The notes: generated by a model from the sequence alone, not told the origin. A DNA stretch of 64,000 bases from an uncultured Chlorobiaceae bacterium (GCA_903994635.1 CAJEXQ010000003.1:108053-172052), one strand, 5' to 3'; numbered from the stretch's first letter, positions 44,285-54,507 are shown. Program-made: numbers and translations.

Positions 44285-44695
44285 TTACCGCGTAATGGTT
44301 GTAACGACAAATTCAGGTGGCTCCATGATATGCCTTTTAACAGCACAAAGATTGGCCGCACTGACAAGGGCATCCTTGTATTTTTCAGGAAAGCTGACAG
44401 GCAACTCTATCGTAAGCTCAATTTTCCCTATGCCGTGACCCGACTCCCTGGCAAAATGTGACTGCACAATCCTGATCTCATCAGTAGGAATACCTCTGTT
44501 CTGACAAAAGGATAAAACATAAACTGCCGCACAGGTGCCGATAGAGGCAAGAAAAAGAGTAAACGGCTCGGGAGCTGAACCTTCACCCCCAGCATGAACA
44601 GACTGGTCTGTATGAATGGTAAAGCCATTAAAATCGGCATTTACCCTCTTTCCACCTCCGAATGTTACGATCATTTCGCTTTTCATGGCATGCAC
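44285..44695 (-). CDS. OsmC/Ohr-family protein
   Basis: A 136-residue protein of the OsmC superfamily. The pattern is GGEGSAPEPFTLFLASIGTCAAVYVLSFCQNRG, the central helix with its first active-site cysteine, and the later LCAVKRHIMEPPEF. The spacing fits OsmC-like proteins associated with sulfur transfer rather than classical Ohr. Starts 34 bases downstream of the candidate operator at 44729. Cotranscribed with DUF134 and the methyltransferase. Confidence 0.88.
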   Translation of the reverse strand: MHAMKSEMIVTFGGGKRVNADFNGFTIHTDQSVHAGGEGSAPEPFTLFLASIGTCAAVYVLSFCQNRGIPTDEIRIVQSHFARESGHGIGKIELTIELPVSFPEKYKDALVSAANLCAVKRHIMEPPEFVVTTITR

Positions 44696-44728
44696 AAATA
44701 GAAAAAGTTTGAATAATATAGTTATAGC

Positions 44729-44754
44729 ATTATAGTCATAAGCTCATAATAAAG
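44729..44754 (-). promoter_or_regulatory. Candidate operator, site 1 (osmC promoter)
   Basis: Read on the minus strand this contains a dyad of the form TTATKAGCWWATGMYTATA. It ends 34 bases upstream of the OsmC start codon, where a promoter would lie. Two further copies lie upstream of 45116 and 46461. Confidence 0.6.
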
Positions 44755-44963
44755 CAAATCTGGAGATGATATTTCAGAAAACTCAATTCAAAATTCATAG
44801 ATAAATTTCAACCAACGCAATGGATGAGATAGATATCGCATCATACCTATCAACACTAAATACGAACAATAGAATAATTTACAACCTTAATTGCGCATAT
44901 TTTCAGAGCCTTGATGAATATTTTATGCTCATTGAAATTTGACATATCGCATTATTTTTATAA
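44755..44963. other. AT-rich divergent promoter region
   Basis: Part of the 420-base gap between the OsmC gene and the transporter gene. It holds no ORF, but contains operator-like half-sites (TTTATGCTCATTG at about 44921) between sites 1 and 2. Confidence 0.5.
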
Positions 44964-44984
44964 ATTATGAGCAAATGATTATAA
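44964..44984 (+). promoter_or_regulatory. Candidate operator, site 2 (BASS/ACR3-like transporter promoter)
   Basis: The same dyad core as site 1 in direct orientation, embedded in A/T-rich sequence, 131 bases before the transporter ATG. Confidence 0.55.
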
Positions 44985-45115
44985 ATAAAATTTAACTCCC
45001 GCCGCTGATCCTGCCGACCATTTCGTGATACGTTTCAGGGGGCACAGCCGTGATGCCATACAATTTCAGGTATTGGCATTGCATAACAACCAATTCAACC
45101 TGAAGGAATACAACG

Positions 45116-46102
45116 ATGTGGAAATATCTCTCATGGCTACAGAAAAATCTGGTCTGGAGCATTCCTCTCTCAATGTTGGCCGGTCTGATCTTTGGAAAAG
45201 TGTCTGATCCAGTTTTTCTTCGATCGGCCATTCTCCCGCTTACCTTTCTTATGGTCTATCCCATGATGGTGACGATGAATTTCCGCGATCTCTTAAAGCC
45301 CGGCGGTAACAAGCTGCAAAGCGTAACGCTTGCCATAAACTTTCTTCTGATGCCCGCCTTCGGTTATGGCATCGGCCTGCTGTTTTTCCCGCATCAGCCC
45401 ATGATTCGGTTGGCATTGCTGCTGACATCGCTCTTACCTACCTCAGGAATGACAATTTCCTGGACCGGTTTTGCGAAAGGCAATGTACCTGCTGCGGTGA
45501 AAATGACGGTTATCGGGTTGATCGCTGGTTCATTCCTGGCACCAGTCTACCTCAAAATGCTTTTGGGTACGGTGGTCGAAATCCCGCTTATGCAAGTCTT
45601 TCTTCAGATAGCCTTAATTGTTTTTCTTCCACTGGCGCTTGGTGCTCTCACCCAGAGCTGGTTACTCAAGCGCTTTGGCGAAAAGAGGTACAATCAGCAA
45701 CTAAAGCCAAAATTTCCGCCATTATCAACCTTGGGTGTGCTGGGCATCGTGTTTTTATCAATGGCGTTAAAAGCAAAAAGCATCATCGCCAACCCGGCCA
45801 TGTTACCAAATCTCCTTCTGCCGCTGGCGCTGATATACATGATCAATTTCATCGTAAGCACCCTCATCGGAAAGATGCTTTTCACGCGAAATGATGCCAT
45901 TGCAATGGTTTACGGTACAGTCATGCGGAATCTCTCAATTGCGCTTGCGATTGCATTGGGAGTATTCGGCGAAAAAGGTACTGATGCCGCGCTGTTGATT
46001 GCATTGGCCTACATCGTGCAGGTGCAGGCCGGGGCGTGGTATATAAAGTTCACGGATCACCTGTTCGGAGATTCGGATTCCAGCCCGGTTACCATTGCCT
46101 GA
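45116..46102 (+). CDS. BASS/ACR3-like membrane transporter
   Basis: A 328-residue protein with about ten membrane helices of the bile acid:Na+ symporter superfamily, which includes ACR3 arsenite exporters. The paired crossing helices are suggested by LLTSLLPTSGMTISWTGFAKGN (helix 4 region) and VYGTVMRNLSIALAIALGVFG (helix 9 region). The conserved Cys of true ACR3 arsenite exporters (helix 4) is not visible; Ser/Thr take its place, so the substrate may not be arsenite. RBS GAAGGAA. It has a candidate operator upstream. Confidence 0.85.
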   Translation: MWKYLSWLQKNLVWSIPLSMLAGLIFGKVSDPVFLRSAILPLTFLMVYPMMVTMNFRDLLKPGGNKLQSVTLAINFLLMPAFGYGIGLLFFPHQPMIRLALLLTSLLPTSGMTISWTGFAKGNVPAAVKMTVIGLIAGSFLAPVYLKMLLGTVVEIPLMQVFLQIALIVFLPLALGALTQSWLLKRFGEKRYNQQLKPKFPPLSTLGVLGIVFLSMALKAKSIIANPAMLPNLLLPLALIYMINFIVSTLIGKMLFTRNDAIAMVYGTVMRNLSIALAIALGVFGEKGTDAALLIALAYIVQVQAGAWYIKFTDHLFGDSDSSPVTIA

Positions 46103-46320
46103 ATGCACCTGTCTTGAGCGCTACGCAGAGCTTGAAAAGTTATTTGTCATCACCTTTCTCGAAGCACCAAACCCTATGGCCAACAGCGCCATGGAGAGCT
46201 GGGCAAAAGCACTGAGAAACTCATAGTCCTATCGAGATACCATAACCAAAGCAGCTTGCTCCGAACATTTCAAGGCATGCCGCTTTTTTTGTATGAATAA
46301 AAATTTCTTTGATCATTGAT
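46103..46320. other. Intergenic sequence with no clear gene
   Basis: Between the transporter and the dyad of site 3 no ORF or repeat is recognisable. A short frame near 46109-46205 has some coding-like composition but stops; I do not assign it. Confidence 0.4.
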
Positions 46321-46352
46321 CTTTAATTATTAGCTTATGCTTATAATTAAAG
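46321..46352 (+). promoter_or_regulatory. Candidate operator, site 3 (DsrE-like gene promoter)
   Basis: The most complete copy: a 32-base dyad with 14-base arms (one mismatch) around TTAT, containing the core at 46326-46346. A separate short dyad, ATATCA with TGATAT, lies at 46366-46385. The ATG of the DsrE-like gene is 108 bases downstream. Confidence 0.65.
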
Positions 46353-46460
46353 ACTTTGTTTGAGCATATCACGTGTTCATGATATAACGGATACTATCAA
46401 ATCAGGCAATGTTTTACATGATTTTCACAATACTATAACCTTTACGGGAGACTCTCAACA

Positions 46461-46988
46461 ATGACACTTTTTCACAAAAAAATGCCAATGCTGCTCTGTG
46501 CTATGGCATTGATGTTCCCACCTCAGATCACTGAAGCGGCGCCAACAAAATCTGCGTCTGCAGCCGCATCATCAACAAATGCAGGGGTAAATGCAAGTGC
46601 AGCATTGACCGCATCACTTGCTGCCGACAGCACAAAAGGGTTGTTCGTTATCCTTAGTGATGCAGATCCAATGACCCAGATGATGGCGCTCGTGCTCTCA
46701 ACGCAGACCCTTGATCAGGGCAAATCACTGCAGATGATGCTTTGCGGCCCTGCCGGAAAACTTGCAGTGAAAAACAGCGAAGAGACAATGCTCAAGCCCT
46801 TCAACAAATCGCCCCAGATGCTGCTTGCCAGCTTGATCGCTCGTGGTGTAACGGTTGAAGTGTGCCCACTATTTCTGCCGAACAACAACATGACGGAGGC
46901 GCAGTTAATCTCAGGTGTCAGTGTCGCAAAACCCCCTGTTGTTGCAGCAAAAATGAGAGCTGATGGAGTTAAACTTTTTACCTTTTAA
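46461..46988 (+). CDS. Secreted DsrE-like protein
   Basis: A 175-residue protein with signal peptide (PMLLCAMALMFPPQITEAAP) and a low-complexity Ala/Ser/Thr linker, followed by a DsrE/DsrF-like fold: GLFVILSDADPMTQMMALVLSTQTL, then LCGPAGKLAV, and a closing VSVAKPPVVAAKMRADGVKLF. DsrE-type domains carry sulfur on a cysteine in the dissimilatory sulfur pathway; Cys in EVCPLF is in a suitable place. Secretion makes it unlike cytoplasmic DsrEFH. Preceded by the candidate operator and GGGAGA. Confidence 0.78.
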   Translation: MTLFHKKMPMLLCAMALMFPPQITEAAPTKSASAAASSTNAGVNASAALTASLAADSTKGLFVILSDADPMTQMMALVLSTQTLDQGKSLQMMLCGPAGKLAVKNSEETMLKPFNKSPQMLLASLIARGVTVEVCPLFLPNNNMTEAQLISGVSVAKPPVVAAKMRADGVKLFTF

Positions 46989-47184
46989 CAGGCTCGTTAT
47001 CCCTCTTCGGTAAATCAGGAATACAATTCGATCAATTACAATGAAGTCCCCCGCCGAAAGCTGGGGGGTATCTGGTCAGAGAAGAAACGTAACAAAATTC
47101 ACCGCAAGCTTTGGGGAGTTCAACCCTGAAAACTAAAAGAAACAGGTGAGATACATATTGAAAACTTGTAGACAAAAGGGAAAA

Positions 47185-47553
47185 ATGAAAATAATTGTAC
47201 CATTGGATGAGCAAGCTGGCCAAAACTCAAGAATGAGTGAGCACTTCGGAAGTGCTCCATTTTTTGCTGTAGCAGATAGTGAAAACAGCTCTTTTGAAAT
47301 TATCCCAAATACATCAATGCATCACGACCACGGTCAGTGCACTCCTGCTCATTTCTTTTCAGAACTGGGAATAAACGTCTTGCTTTGCAATGGAATTGGG
47401 GCCGGGGCAGCCAATAAGCTGCAAATGATGGGCATTGATATCTATATGGCTGCAATGTCCCCTACTCTTGAAACAGCTTTAACACGTTTCAGCCAAGGGG
47501 CTCTGGCAAAAGTAACTGAAGAAAAAACCTGTCATGGCCATAATTGCCATTAA
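47185..47553 (+). CDS. NifX/NafY (MTH1175)-like protein
   Basis: A 122-residue protein of the dinitrogenase Fe-Mo cofactor biosynthesis fold: IIVPLDEQAGQNSRMSEHFGSAPFFAVAD, HFFSELGINVLLCNGIGAGAANKL and a terminal KTCHGHNCH, a possible metal site. Such small proteins often accompany DUF134 in anaerobes; it lies 3 kb from the DUF134 gene here. The ATG at 47185 follows AAAGGG. Confidence 0.88.
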   Translation: MKIIVPLDEQAGQNSRMSEHFGSAPFFAVADSENSSFEIIPNTSMHHDHGQCTPAHFFSELGINVLLCNGIGAGAANKLQMMGIDIYMAAMSPTLETALTRFSQGALAKVTEEKTCHGHNCH

Positions 47554-47641
47554 CTGATTTTAGAAAAACATTTTATCCTCCACCGACGGCTTCTTTGATA
47601 CTCTGTTTCATAGAAGCCGTTTGTCTTCGCCGGGTGCCCCC

Positions 47642-50017
47642 CTACTCCAGAACCAGGTCAATCGTGCGTCGCTGCATATCAACACTGTTGACCTTTACCT
47701 TTACCCGTTGCCCTATCTGCAACCGTTTTTTGCGCCGTTTTCCAACCAGGGAGTAAGTGGCTTCATCATACTCGTAATAATCGTCGGTAAGATTGCGCAT
47801 GTGCACCATTCCCTCTATGGCAAAGTCAACCATTCTGATATAGATGCCATAATCGGTAGCTCCGGAGATCACTCCTGGGTAAACCTTGCCAACATGGCTG
47901 GCCATATACTCAACCTGCTTGAGCTTGATCGACTCACGCTCTGCCTCCACAGCGCTCTTTTCGCGCTCGTTGGATATCTGGCAAACTGTCTGAATTTTAT
48001 CGGTCAACTCCGCAAGCCGTGCGGGAGTAATCTTCCGACGCTTCTTGCGGAGATTCTCATATTCAAAGAGCATCCGATGAACAATCAGATCCGGATAACG
48101 CCTGATCGGTGAGGTGAAGTGAGTGTAGTGCTCAAAACCAAGGCCGTAATGGCCGACATTGTCTCCGGTATAGACCGCCTTAGACATTGAGCGCAGCACC
48201 AGCTCGCTGACTAAAAACTCAACATTGGTACCTTTCACCTGCTGCAAAAGCTGACGAAGCACTTGTGCGGAAACAATTGGCCCCTCTTTGCCTCGGTTCA
48301 GCTTGAGGTCAAAACCAAGCCTCTTGACAAAATTTGCAAGAATAATCACCTTCTCCTGCTGTGGAGCGCCATGTATCCTGTAAATGACAGGCTGCGGCTC
48401 TTTCTTGTTCTCCCTGAAGGTCTTCGTCAGATATTTGGCCACCTTTCGATTGGCGAGCAGCATAAACTCTTCAATAAGGCGATGACTACCAAGGCGCTCT
48501 TTTTTAATTACTTCCAGGGGCTCACCCTTATTGCCAAGCTTGAAGCGAACCTCCTCAGTATCGAAATCGAGTCCTCCATGTTTGAACCGTTTTTCACGCA
48601 GGATGATGCTCAGACGATCAAGTGATTGCAGCTCAGTAACATAGTCGCCTTCACCACGTTTCAGTATCTCTTCAACATCCTCATAGGTAAAGCGGCGTTT
48701 GGAGTGAATAACCGTTTTGTGAAACTCATGCTTGCGAACTTCACCGTCAGGGGTAATAACTATAAAAACAGAGAAAGCCATCCGGTCAACGCCGGGATTG
48801 AGACTGCATATCTGTTCGGAAAGTCGTGCAGGCAACATGGGAATCACCCGATCGACCAGATAGACCGAGGTCGCACGCTTCAAGGCCTCACGGTCAAGGG
48901 GAGAATTTTCAGGAACATAGTGTGAAACATCAGCAATATGAACGCCGATTCTGTAGAGGCCGTCTTCAAGAAGCTCCACTGACAATGCGTCATCAAAATC
49001 TTTTGCATCGACAGGATCAATGGTAAAGACAACTTTATCACGAATATCAAGCCTGCTCTTGATCTCCTCTTCGGTAATCGCCTCCGGTACAGAGGCGGCA
49101 AAATTGAGCAGCGCGGTATCAAAGGTTTCATCAATCCCCTTGCTGCGAGCAATAGCGCTCACCTCAACCGCTGAATCGCCTGCCTGCCCAAGAATCTCAA
49201 GGACCTTTCCATGGATCACTCCCTCCTTGCTGAAATCAAGCTCTCCAAGAAGCACCTTCTGGCCATCAGTTGCTTTGGAGGCGTTTTTGATGGAGACAAG
49301 AATTTCAGGAAGCAGTTTCCGGTCATCAGGTTTAAGAACAAACCTGCGGTTAGCCTTGGTCAGCGTGCCGACAATTGTTGTAATACGACGACTGATAACT
49401 TTGGCCACCGCCCCTTCACATCGTTGGTGCGGAGTGGATTTTGATGCATAAGTATCGGGGACTTTGGAAACCAGAACCTCAACTTCATCGCCATGAATAG
49501 AGCTGCCCATATCGACCGCCTTGATGAAAATATCATCATCAAAACCCTCAACATCAACAAACCCGTAGCCATTGGGATGAGTGGTGATATGGCCAGAATA
49601 GTTCTGGGCCACGGTATACTGCTTTTTGCCGGGCAGAGGGAAAGGCTTGGCAAGCTCAAGATGAGCCTCAAAAGTGGATGCATCGGCACCCGACATCCCG
49701 TAACAGCGATTGGAATCCTTGTCAAGCGTCCCCTCTTCCTGCAGTTTGTGCAACACATACCAGAAGCCGGGTAGCTGTTTTGATTCGGTATATCCCAACG
49801 CTTTAGCCAAATCTACCGACTTGAATCGCTCACCATCATGGTCGGAAAAAAAAGTAACAATCTCGACAGCAAGGGAGCTTTCTCCTCGCCTGAAAAGAAA
49901 CTCGTTGATCAGAATATGATCGTTCGCCCTCACCCTCTCTCCGGTAAACTGGGATGGTTGACGATTGCTTTTGGTACCGGGGGTTTTCGATTTTCGTTTG
50001 AAACGCTCTCTTGCCAC
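47642..50017 (-). CDS. rnr: Ribonuclease R
   Basis: A 791-residue 3'-to-5' exoribonuclease that degrades structured RNA. The order is an N-terminal helix-turn-helix region, cold-shock OB domains, the RNB catalytic domain ([13 protein letters not shown] with Mg-binding Asp residues, and HIADVSHYV), the [20 protein letters not shown] block, and a C-terminal S1 domain ([17 protein letters not shown]). The Lys/Arg-rich tail is short. Complete and monocistronic; it converges on the NifX-like gene with 88 bases between. Confidence 0.95.
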   Translation of the reverse strand: MARERFKRKSKTPGTKSNRQPSQFTGERVRANDHILINEFLFRRGESSLAVEIVTFFSDHDGERFKSVDLAKALGYTESKQLPGFWYVLHKLQEEGTLDKDSNRCYGMSGADASTFEAHLELAKPFPLPGKKQYTVAQNYSGHITTHPNGYGFVDVEGFDDDIFIKAVDMGSSIHGDEVEVLVSKVPDTYASKSTPHQRCEGAVAKVISRRITTIVGTLTKANRRFVLKPDDRKLLPEILVSIKNASKATDGQKVLLGELDFSKEGVIHGKVLEILGQAGDSAVEVSAIARSKGIDETFDTALLNFAASVPEAITEEEIKSRLDIRDKVVFTIDPVDAKDFDDALSVELLEDGLYRIGVHIADVSHYVPENSPLDREALKRATSVYLVDRVIPMLPARLSEQICSLNPGVDRMAFSVFIVITPDGEVRKHEFHKTVIHSKRRFTYEDVEEILKRGEGDYVTELQSLDRLSIILREKRFKHGGLDFDTEEVRFKLGNKGEPLEVIKKERLGSHRLIEEFMLLANRKVAKYLTKTFRENKKEPQPVIYRIHGAPQQEKVIILANFVKRLGFDLKLNRGKEGPIVSAQVLRQLLQQVKGTNVEFLVSELVLRSMSKAVYTGDNVGHYGLGFEHYTHFTSPIRRYPDLIVHRMLFEYENLRKKRRKITPARLAELTDKIQTVCQISNEREKSAVEAERESIKLKQVEYMASHVGKVYPGVISGATDYGIYIRMVDFAIEGMVHMRNLTDDYYEYDEATYSLVGKRRKKRLQIGQRVKVKVNSVDMQRRTIDLVLE

Positions 50018-50206
50018 TACAGTAACTCTTTTATATTAAAACGCTTATAAAAACATCATAGCACACACCCGAATCCTGAAATCAGGTTATCAGGGAAACG
50101 TGCGACACCTATGCGGTAATCACTAAAACCTCACTGTATCAACATAATGAAAAAGAAGCCATAAAACACCCTCTGCAAAAAAAGAAACGGAAGAAAGCAC
50201 TGCCTC

Positions 50207-51577
50207 TTATTGCTGTGCACCAACAAGCCAGCCATTCACCTCATCGATGTCGGCTGAAGAGAGAGTGCCAGCAGTTTGCTTGAGCATCATCCGATTGAGG
50301 ATGTACTGATAGCGCGCCTTTGCAAGATTTCTTCTGCTGGCGAAAAGCTTCTGCTGGGCATCAAGCACATCAACATTACTGCGAAAACCTGCCCCGTACC
50401 CCTTTTGTGTACCGGTTAGAGCAACTTGCCGTGAATTAACTGCCTGCTCATAAGCCTTGATGAGCGAGATATTGCTGACGATACCATTATAATACTTTCT
50501 CACCTCCGATTCAACCCCACGCTCCTGCCAACTGAGCTGCTCCCCTGCTTTCAGCCATTTTGCCTCAGCCTGACGCACCGAAGCGCTGGTATAGCCACCG
50601 GTATACATCGGCATGCTCATCTGCACACTTATCGAATAGGTGTCGTATGTTGAACCGATTGAATAGTTATTTTCACTTTCAGAATAGTTTCTCCCTCCAA
50701 CCAGCTCAATCGTTGGGTAACGGACATACTTCTGCTTTTCTATCTCCCTTTTGGCAATCAAAATCTCCTGGCGTGCAGCAGCCACGGCAGGATTGGCTGC
50801 ATGAGCAAGCTCAATCCATGAGTCGACACCATCCGGATCTGGTCGGGAAAGAATCAGCTTCTCAGGAGCAATTTTACAGAGTTCATCAGGATAAACCCCG
50901 GTAAGATCTTCGAGTTCACGGCGGCTGAACTCAACGCTGTTGTGAATTTCCACCCCGTCTGCCTGCGCACTATCACGGCCAGCCTGAGCCTCCTCCACTT
51001 CAGTAATCGTGCCAAACCCTTTTTGAAGACGTTGTTTAGCCTGTTGAAGCTGCTCCATAGTTGCCAAAATCAGCACTTTGCTGAAATTAAGGTTATCCTC
51101 GGCATACAAAGCATTACAATAGGCCTCGGTTATTCTGACAATCAGCCCAGCCTCCTCTTTCAGCACTTCACCATCACTTTTTTCCGATACCACCTTCGCC
51201 TGTTTATAACTGGCAAATGTCGAAAGATTCAGGAGTGGCTGGCGAATTGAGATGCCCAAATTTGCAGTATTGTAGAAATCGAGAGAGCGACCACCCGATT
51301 TACCCCAATACTGTGTCGCACTTCGTCCACGAGCAGCATTCATGCGAACACTTGGAAGGAGCTGTGAGCGAGCCTTGCCGACCTCCTCCTTGTATATCTT
51401 ATTGTCTGCTTTTGCCGAGCGCAGCCGGGCATCGTACTCCAGCGCCTTCTGATAGGCTGTTGTAATATCAACTTGCCGGGCTTGAGCAGGCAGAGCAGAA
51501 AAAATCCCGGCTACTACAATTACATACACCAATAGCTTCATGATCGACCTAATCATAACGTTTAGTTCTGCGCGCAA
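50207..51577 (-). CDS. TolC-family outer-membrane channel of a type I secretion system
   Basis: A 456-residue outer-membrane protein with signal peptide (VIVVAGIFSALPAQA), two repeated TolC-type halves (the first with ALEYDARLRSAKADNKI, the second with AYEQAVNSRQVAL, then GYGAGFRSNVDVLDAQQKLF), and the NPAVAAARQEILIAKREIEKQKY helix. Last gene of the secretion operon, four bases after the adaptor stop. It completes the trans-envelope conduit. Confidence 0.92.
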   Translation of the reverse strand: MRAELNVMIRSIMKLLVYVIVVAGIFSALPAQARQVDITTAYQKALEYDARLRSAKADNKIYKEEVGKARSQLLPSVRMNAARGRSATQYWGKSGGRSLDFYNTANLGISIRQPLLNLSTFASYKQAKVVSEKSDGEVLKEEAGLIVRITEAYCNALYAEDNLNFSKVLILATMEQLQQAKQRLQKGFGTITEVEEAQAGRDSAQADGVEIHNSVEFSRRELEDLTGVYPDELCKIAPEKLILSRPDPDGVDSWIELAHAANPAVAAARQEILIAKREIEKQKYVRYPTIELVGGRNYSESENNYSIGSTYDTYSISVQMSMPMYTGGYTSASVRQAEAKWLKAGEQLSWQERGVESEVRKYYNGIVSNISLIKAYEQAVNSRQVALTGTQKGYGAGFRSNVDVLDAQQKLFASRRNLAKARYQYILNRMMLKQTAGTLSSADIDEVNGWLVGAQQ

Positions 51578-51581
51578 AGCA

Positions 51582-52763
51582 CTACTCCTCTTTCATCGAA
51601 ACCGTAATCCTCTTGATCAACGGATCAACAAGATAGGTTAACAGCGAACGCTCACCGGTCTTGATGACAACCACAACCGGCATGCCTGGCTGCATTTCAC
51701 GTTTTCCGAGTGACTTCATCCCTTCAGGTGTCACCGAAACCCGGGCAAGGTAGTAGGAGGCACCTGGCTGTGCAGGATTAACCTGCGGGTCAGTCACAAT
51801 ATCTTTCGAGAGTGACTCAACCACACCCTGCACCACAAGCTGGGGAGAGTGGACAAACGAGGAGAAACTCACATCAACAGAGAGTCCTTTACGAATACTG
51901 TCAATCAGATGCGGAGCAACCTTGGCATCAATAAGAAGACCTTCATCAAGAGGAACTATGTCCATAATTTTCTGGCCAGGCTGAATTACCGCTCCAACCG
52001 TCTGCACCTGCAAACCAACCACCTGCCCTGATGCGGGGGAGCGTACCTGGGTATCAGCAAGCTCAGCCGCAAGCGCCCTGGTCTTTTCAGCGTCTGCCTC
52101 CACTTCAAGCTGAACCTGCGCCAGTTGGGATGCCGTATTGGTTTTGAACTCCGCGATCTTCAGCTCCAGCTCATTCTTCTGACTGCGGGGGGCATATCCT
52201 CCCTTTACCAACGATGAAATAGAGGCCAGTTGATCAGTGAGAATCTTCAGCATAGTCCGTCGCGACGAAAAAAGCTCCTTCTGATTCTCCATATTTCGTT
52301 CAGCCAACTGGCGCTGGGAATCACGCAAAAGATCTTTGTGAAAAGTGATCGACGAGGCACCGCGCATTTCCGACTGCAGACGGTCAGCAGTGGCCCGCAT
52401 ACCAATATAGTGCTGGTGAATCTCATCATAGCGGGCTCTGGCCGTCTGACTGTCGATAGTAATCAGAACATCACCCTCTTTGACAATTTGCCCTTCCCTG
52501 ACATGAACCTTCTCAATACTGCCACCCCGCAGATTCTCAACCACCTTGCGCTTTGTGGCAATACTTACAAGCCCCTGGCAGGGTACACCCTCATCAAGCG
52601 GCGCAAAAGCAGCCCAGAGCAAAAATCCGCCAAACCCGACAAGCAGCACCCATATTCCGAGCCGTACCGGACTGCGGGTATCGCGATACTCTTCACCCTT
52701 GCTGCCTGCTCCCTTTTCGGCTGGAACAAGCCTCATCTTTGCCATCACATCACGAATACTCAT
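51582..52763 (-). CDS. HlyD-family type I secretion adaptor
   Basis: A 393-residue adaptor with a cytoplasmic N-terminus and membrane helix (GIWVLLVGFGGFLLWAAFAPLDEG), the coiled-coil, and the C-terminal type I secretion signature ending MPVVVVIKTGERSLLTYLVDPL. The domain order matches PrtE/HlyD adaptors that join an exporter ATPase and a TolC channel. It is the third gene of the operon. Confidence 0.92.
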   Translation of the reverse strand: MSIRDVMAKMRLVPAEKGAGSKGEEYRDTRSPVRLGIWVLLVGFGGFLLWAAFAPLDEGVPCQGLVSIATKRKVVENLRGGSIEKVHVREGQIVKEGDVLITIDSQTARARYDEIHQHYIGMRATADRLQSEMRGASSITFHKDLLRDSQRQLAERNMENQKELFSSRRTMLKILTDQLASISSLVKGGYAPRSQKNELELKIAEFKTNTASQLAQVQLEVEADAEKTRALAAELADTQVRSPASGQVVGLQVQTVGAVIQPGQKIMDIVPLDEGLLIDAKVAPHLIDSIRKGLSVDVSFSSFVHSPQLVVQGVVESLSKDIVTDPQVNPAQPGASYYLARVSVTPEGMKSLGKREMQPGMPVVVVIKTGERSLLTYLVDPLIKRITVSMKEE

Positions 52764-52809
52764 TACTGTGCGTTATACATTTGACAAAAAAAATATCAAG
52801 CCAAGCCAC

Positions 52810-54507
52810 TCAGGCTGGACGGGGACTCCCGGCACGCAAGGTCGCCAGTACCTCATCACGCGCCCCGCACTGAGCAATCTTGCCGCCCTGCATCACCACC
52901 AAAAGATCTGCCACCGCAAGAACGCTGGGTCGATGTGTCACCAGAATCACCGTTTTTCCCGATGCCCTTAAATCCTTGACCGCTTCAAGCAACGATTTCT
53001 CGCCAGCATCATCAAGGTTGGCATTCGGCTCATCAAGCACCAGAATTGCAGGCTTGCCATACATTGCCCGCGCCAGTCCAAGCCGCTGCCGCTGCCCACC
53101 CGAAAGCATCCCTCCCGCCTCACCAATCTGGGTGTCGTAGCCTCGCGGAAAACGCAGAATCATTTCATGAATACCGGTACGCTTTGCCGCCTCAATCACC
53201 TTCAGTGAGTCAATCTCCGCAAATCGGGCTATATTTTCGGCAATCGTACCATCAAAAAGCTCTATATCCTGTGGGAGATAGCCAAGATGCGGTCCAAGCT
53301 CACTCCTCTCCCAGCTCTCGACCGGCTCTCCATCAATAAGGACTCGACCCTCTCTTTTTGGCCACACACCAACAATGCAGCGGGCCAGTGTTGATTTTCC
53401 TGAACCAGAAGGGCCAAGCACCACCGTTACCTTGCCAGCAGGAAACATGGCTGTCAGATTATCGAGAATAGGAGTTTCACGCCCCTCAGCAGTAGCCGTA
53501 AGCCCCTCAAGCCGAATTTCGCCAAAGGGATCCTGATGCTTTGCACCGGCCACACGCTCAGGAAAATCTTCAAGCAGTTTCTCAAGACGATGAAATGCCG
53601 TACGTGCCTGAACAAAGGGCTTCCATGTGGCCACCACAAGATCGAGAGGCTGAAGCGCTTTCGACATCAGGACATTTGCCGCAATCATCGACCCCACCGC
53701 CATCTTGCCCTCAATCACCATCAAGGCTCCAGCGCCCAGCGTCAACGACTGCATACTGTAGCGCACAAACTTGGCAAACGCCTGCTGGCGATGCTGCCGC
53801 TCAAGAGACGCATCCGCCTTATCAAGAGAGGCTTCATGCAGCTTGAGCCACTGCCGACGAAGATTTCCCGCCATACCCATGGCATGAACCGGTTCAGTAT
53901 TACGAAGCTTGCCCTGCACATAACGAAAACTGTCATTACTTGACTCCGCAGCACTCTCAATCTCCCTAACCGAGAGACGGTGAGTCTGCCAGGTCACACC
54001 AAGCTGAATAATGGCAAACAAAATAGAAAGCCACCCCAAAAAAGGGCTGAGCAAAAAAATGACGGCAATATAGACCGGTGTCCATGGAGTATCGAAAAAT
54101 GCAATCATGCCATTAGCCGTCAGAAACTGGCGAATATTGGTCAGATCGGAGAATGCCTCCGCCACGTTGTGCCGTGCACGGTTAAGGTAGGCCTCAAAAC
54201 TTGCCCTGAAGACCAGCGAGTTCAGCGCCTCATCCAGGCGGACACCTGCCCGAACAAGAATGCGTGAACGAAGCCACTCGGCAAAAGCCATCACCGCATA
54301 GAAAAGAACCAAAAAAATGGTCACCATGAGCAGAGTCAGCTCACTGCCGCTCTTCATAACACGGCCGTAGAGCTGAAGCATGTAGATCGTTGGCGTCAAC
54401 ATCAGCACATTGGCAATCATGCTGAAAACGCCTACCCACAAAAACTCTCTCCGAAAAGTCCAAAGCTGTCGGGAGAGCGCACTGCGGTCAAAAAAATCAG
54501 GTTTCAT
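52810..54507 (-). CDS. Type I secretion ABC exporter (PrtD type), second of two
   Basis: A 565-residue fused membrane/ATPase subunit: six membrane helices in the first ~300 residues and an ATPase with Walker A GPSGSGKSTLARC, signature LSGGQRQRLGLARAMYG, and Walker B VLDEPNANLD. There is no N-terminal C39 peptidase domain, so substrates are not double-glycine leader peptides; PrtD-type exporters use uncleaved C-terminal signals. It lies 31 bases from another full-length exporter gene. Confidence 0.92.
   Translation of the reverse strand: MKPDFFDRSALSRQLWTFRREFLWVGVFSMIANVLMLTPTIYMLQLYGRVMKSGSELTLLMVTIFLVLFYAVMAFAEWLRSRILVRAGVRLDEALNSLVFRASFEAYLNRARHNVAEAFSDLTNIRQFLTANGMIAFFDTPWTPVYIAVIFLLSPFLGWLSILFAIIQLGVTWQTHRLSVREIESAAESSNDSFRYVQGKLRNTEPVHAMGMAGNLRRQWLKLHEASLDKADASLERQHRQQAFAKFVRYSMQSLTLGAGALMVIEGKMAVGSMIAANVLMSKALQPLDLVVATWKPFVQARTAFHRLEKLLEDFPERVAGAKHQDPFGEIRLEGLTATAEGRETPILDNLTAMFPAGKVTVVLGPSGSGKSTLARCIVGVWPKREGRVLIDGEPVESWERSELGPHLGYLPQDIELFDGTIAENIARFAEIDSLKVIEAAKRTGIHEMILRFPRGYDTQIGEAGGMLSGGQRQRLGLARAMYGKPAILVLDEPNANLDDAGEKSLLEAVKDLRASGKTVILVTHRPSVLAVADLLVVMQGGKIAQCGARDEVLATLRAGSPRPA

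Noticed and set aside
47040..47130. G/C-rich short hairpins before the NifX-like gene
   Set aside because: CCCCCGCC with GGCTGGGG-like pairing is imperfect, and no regulatory class could be recognised.
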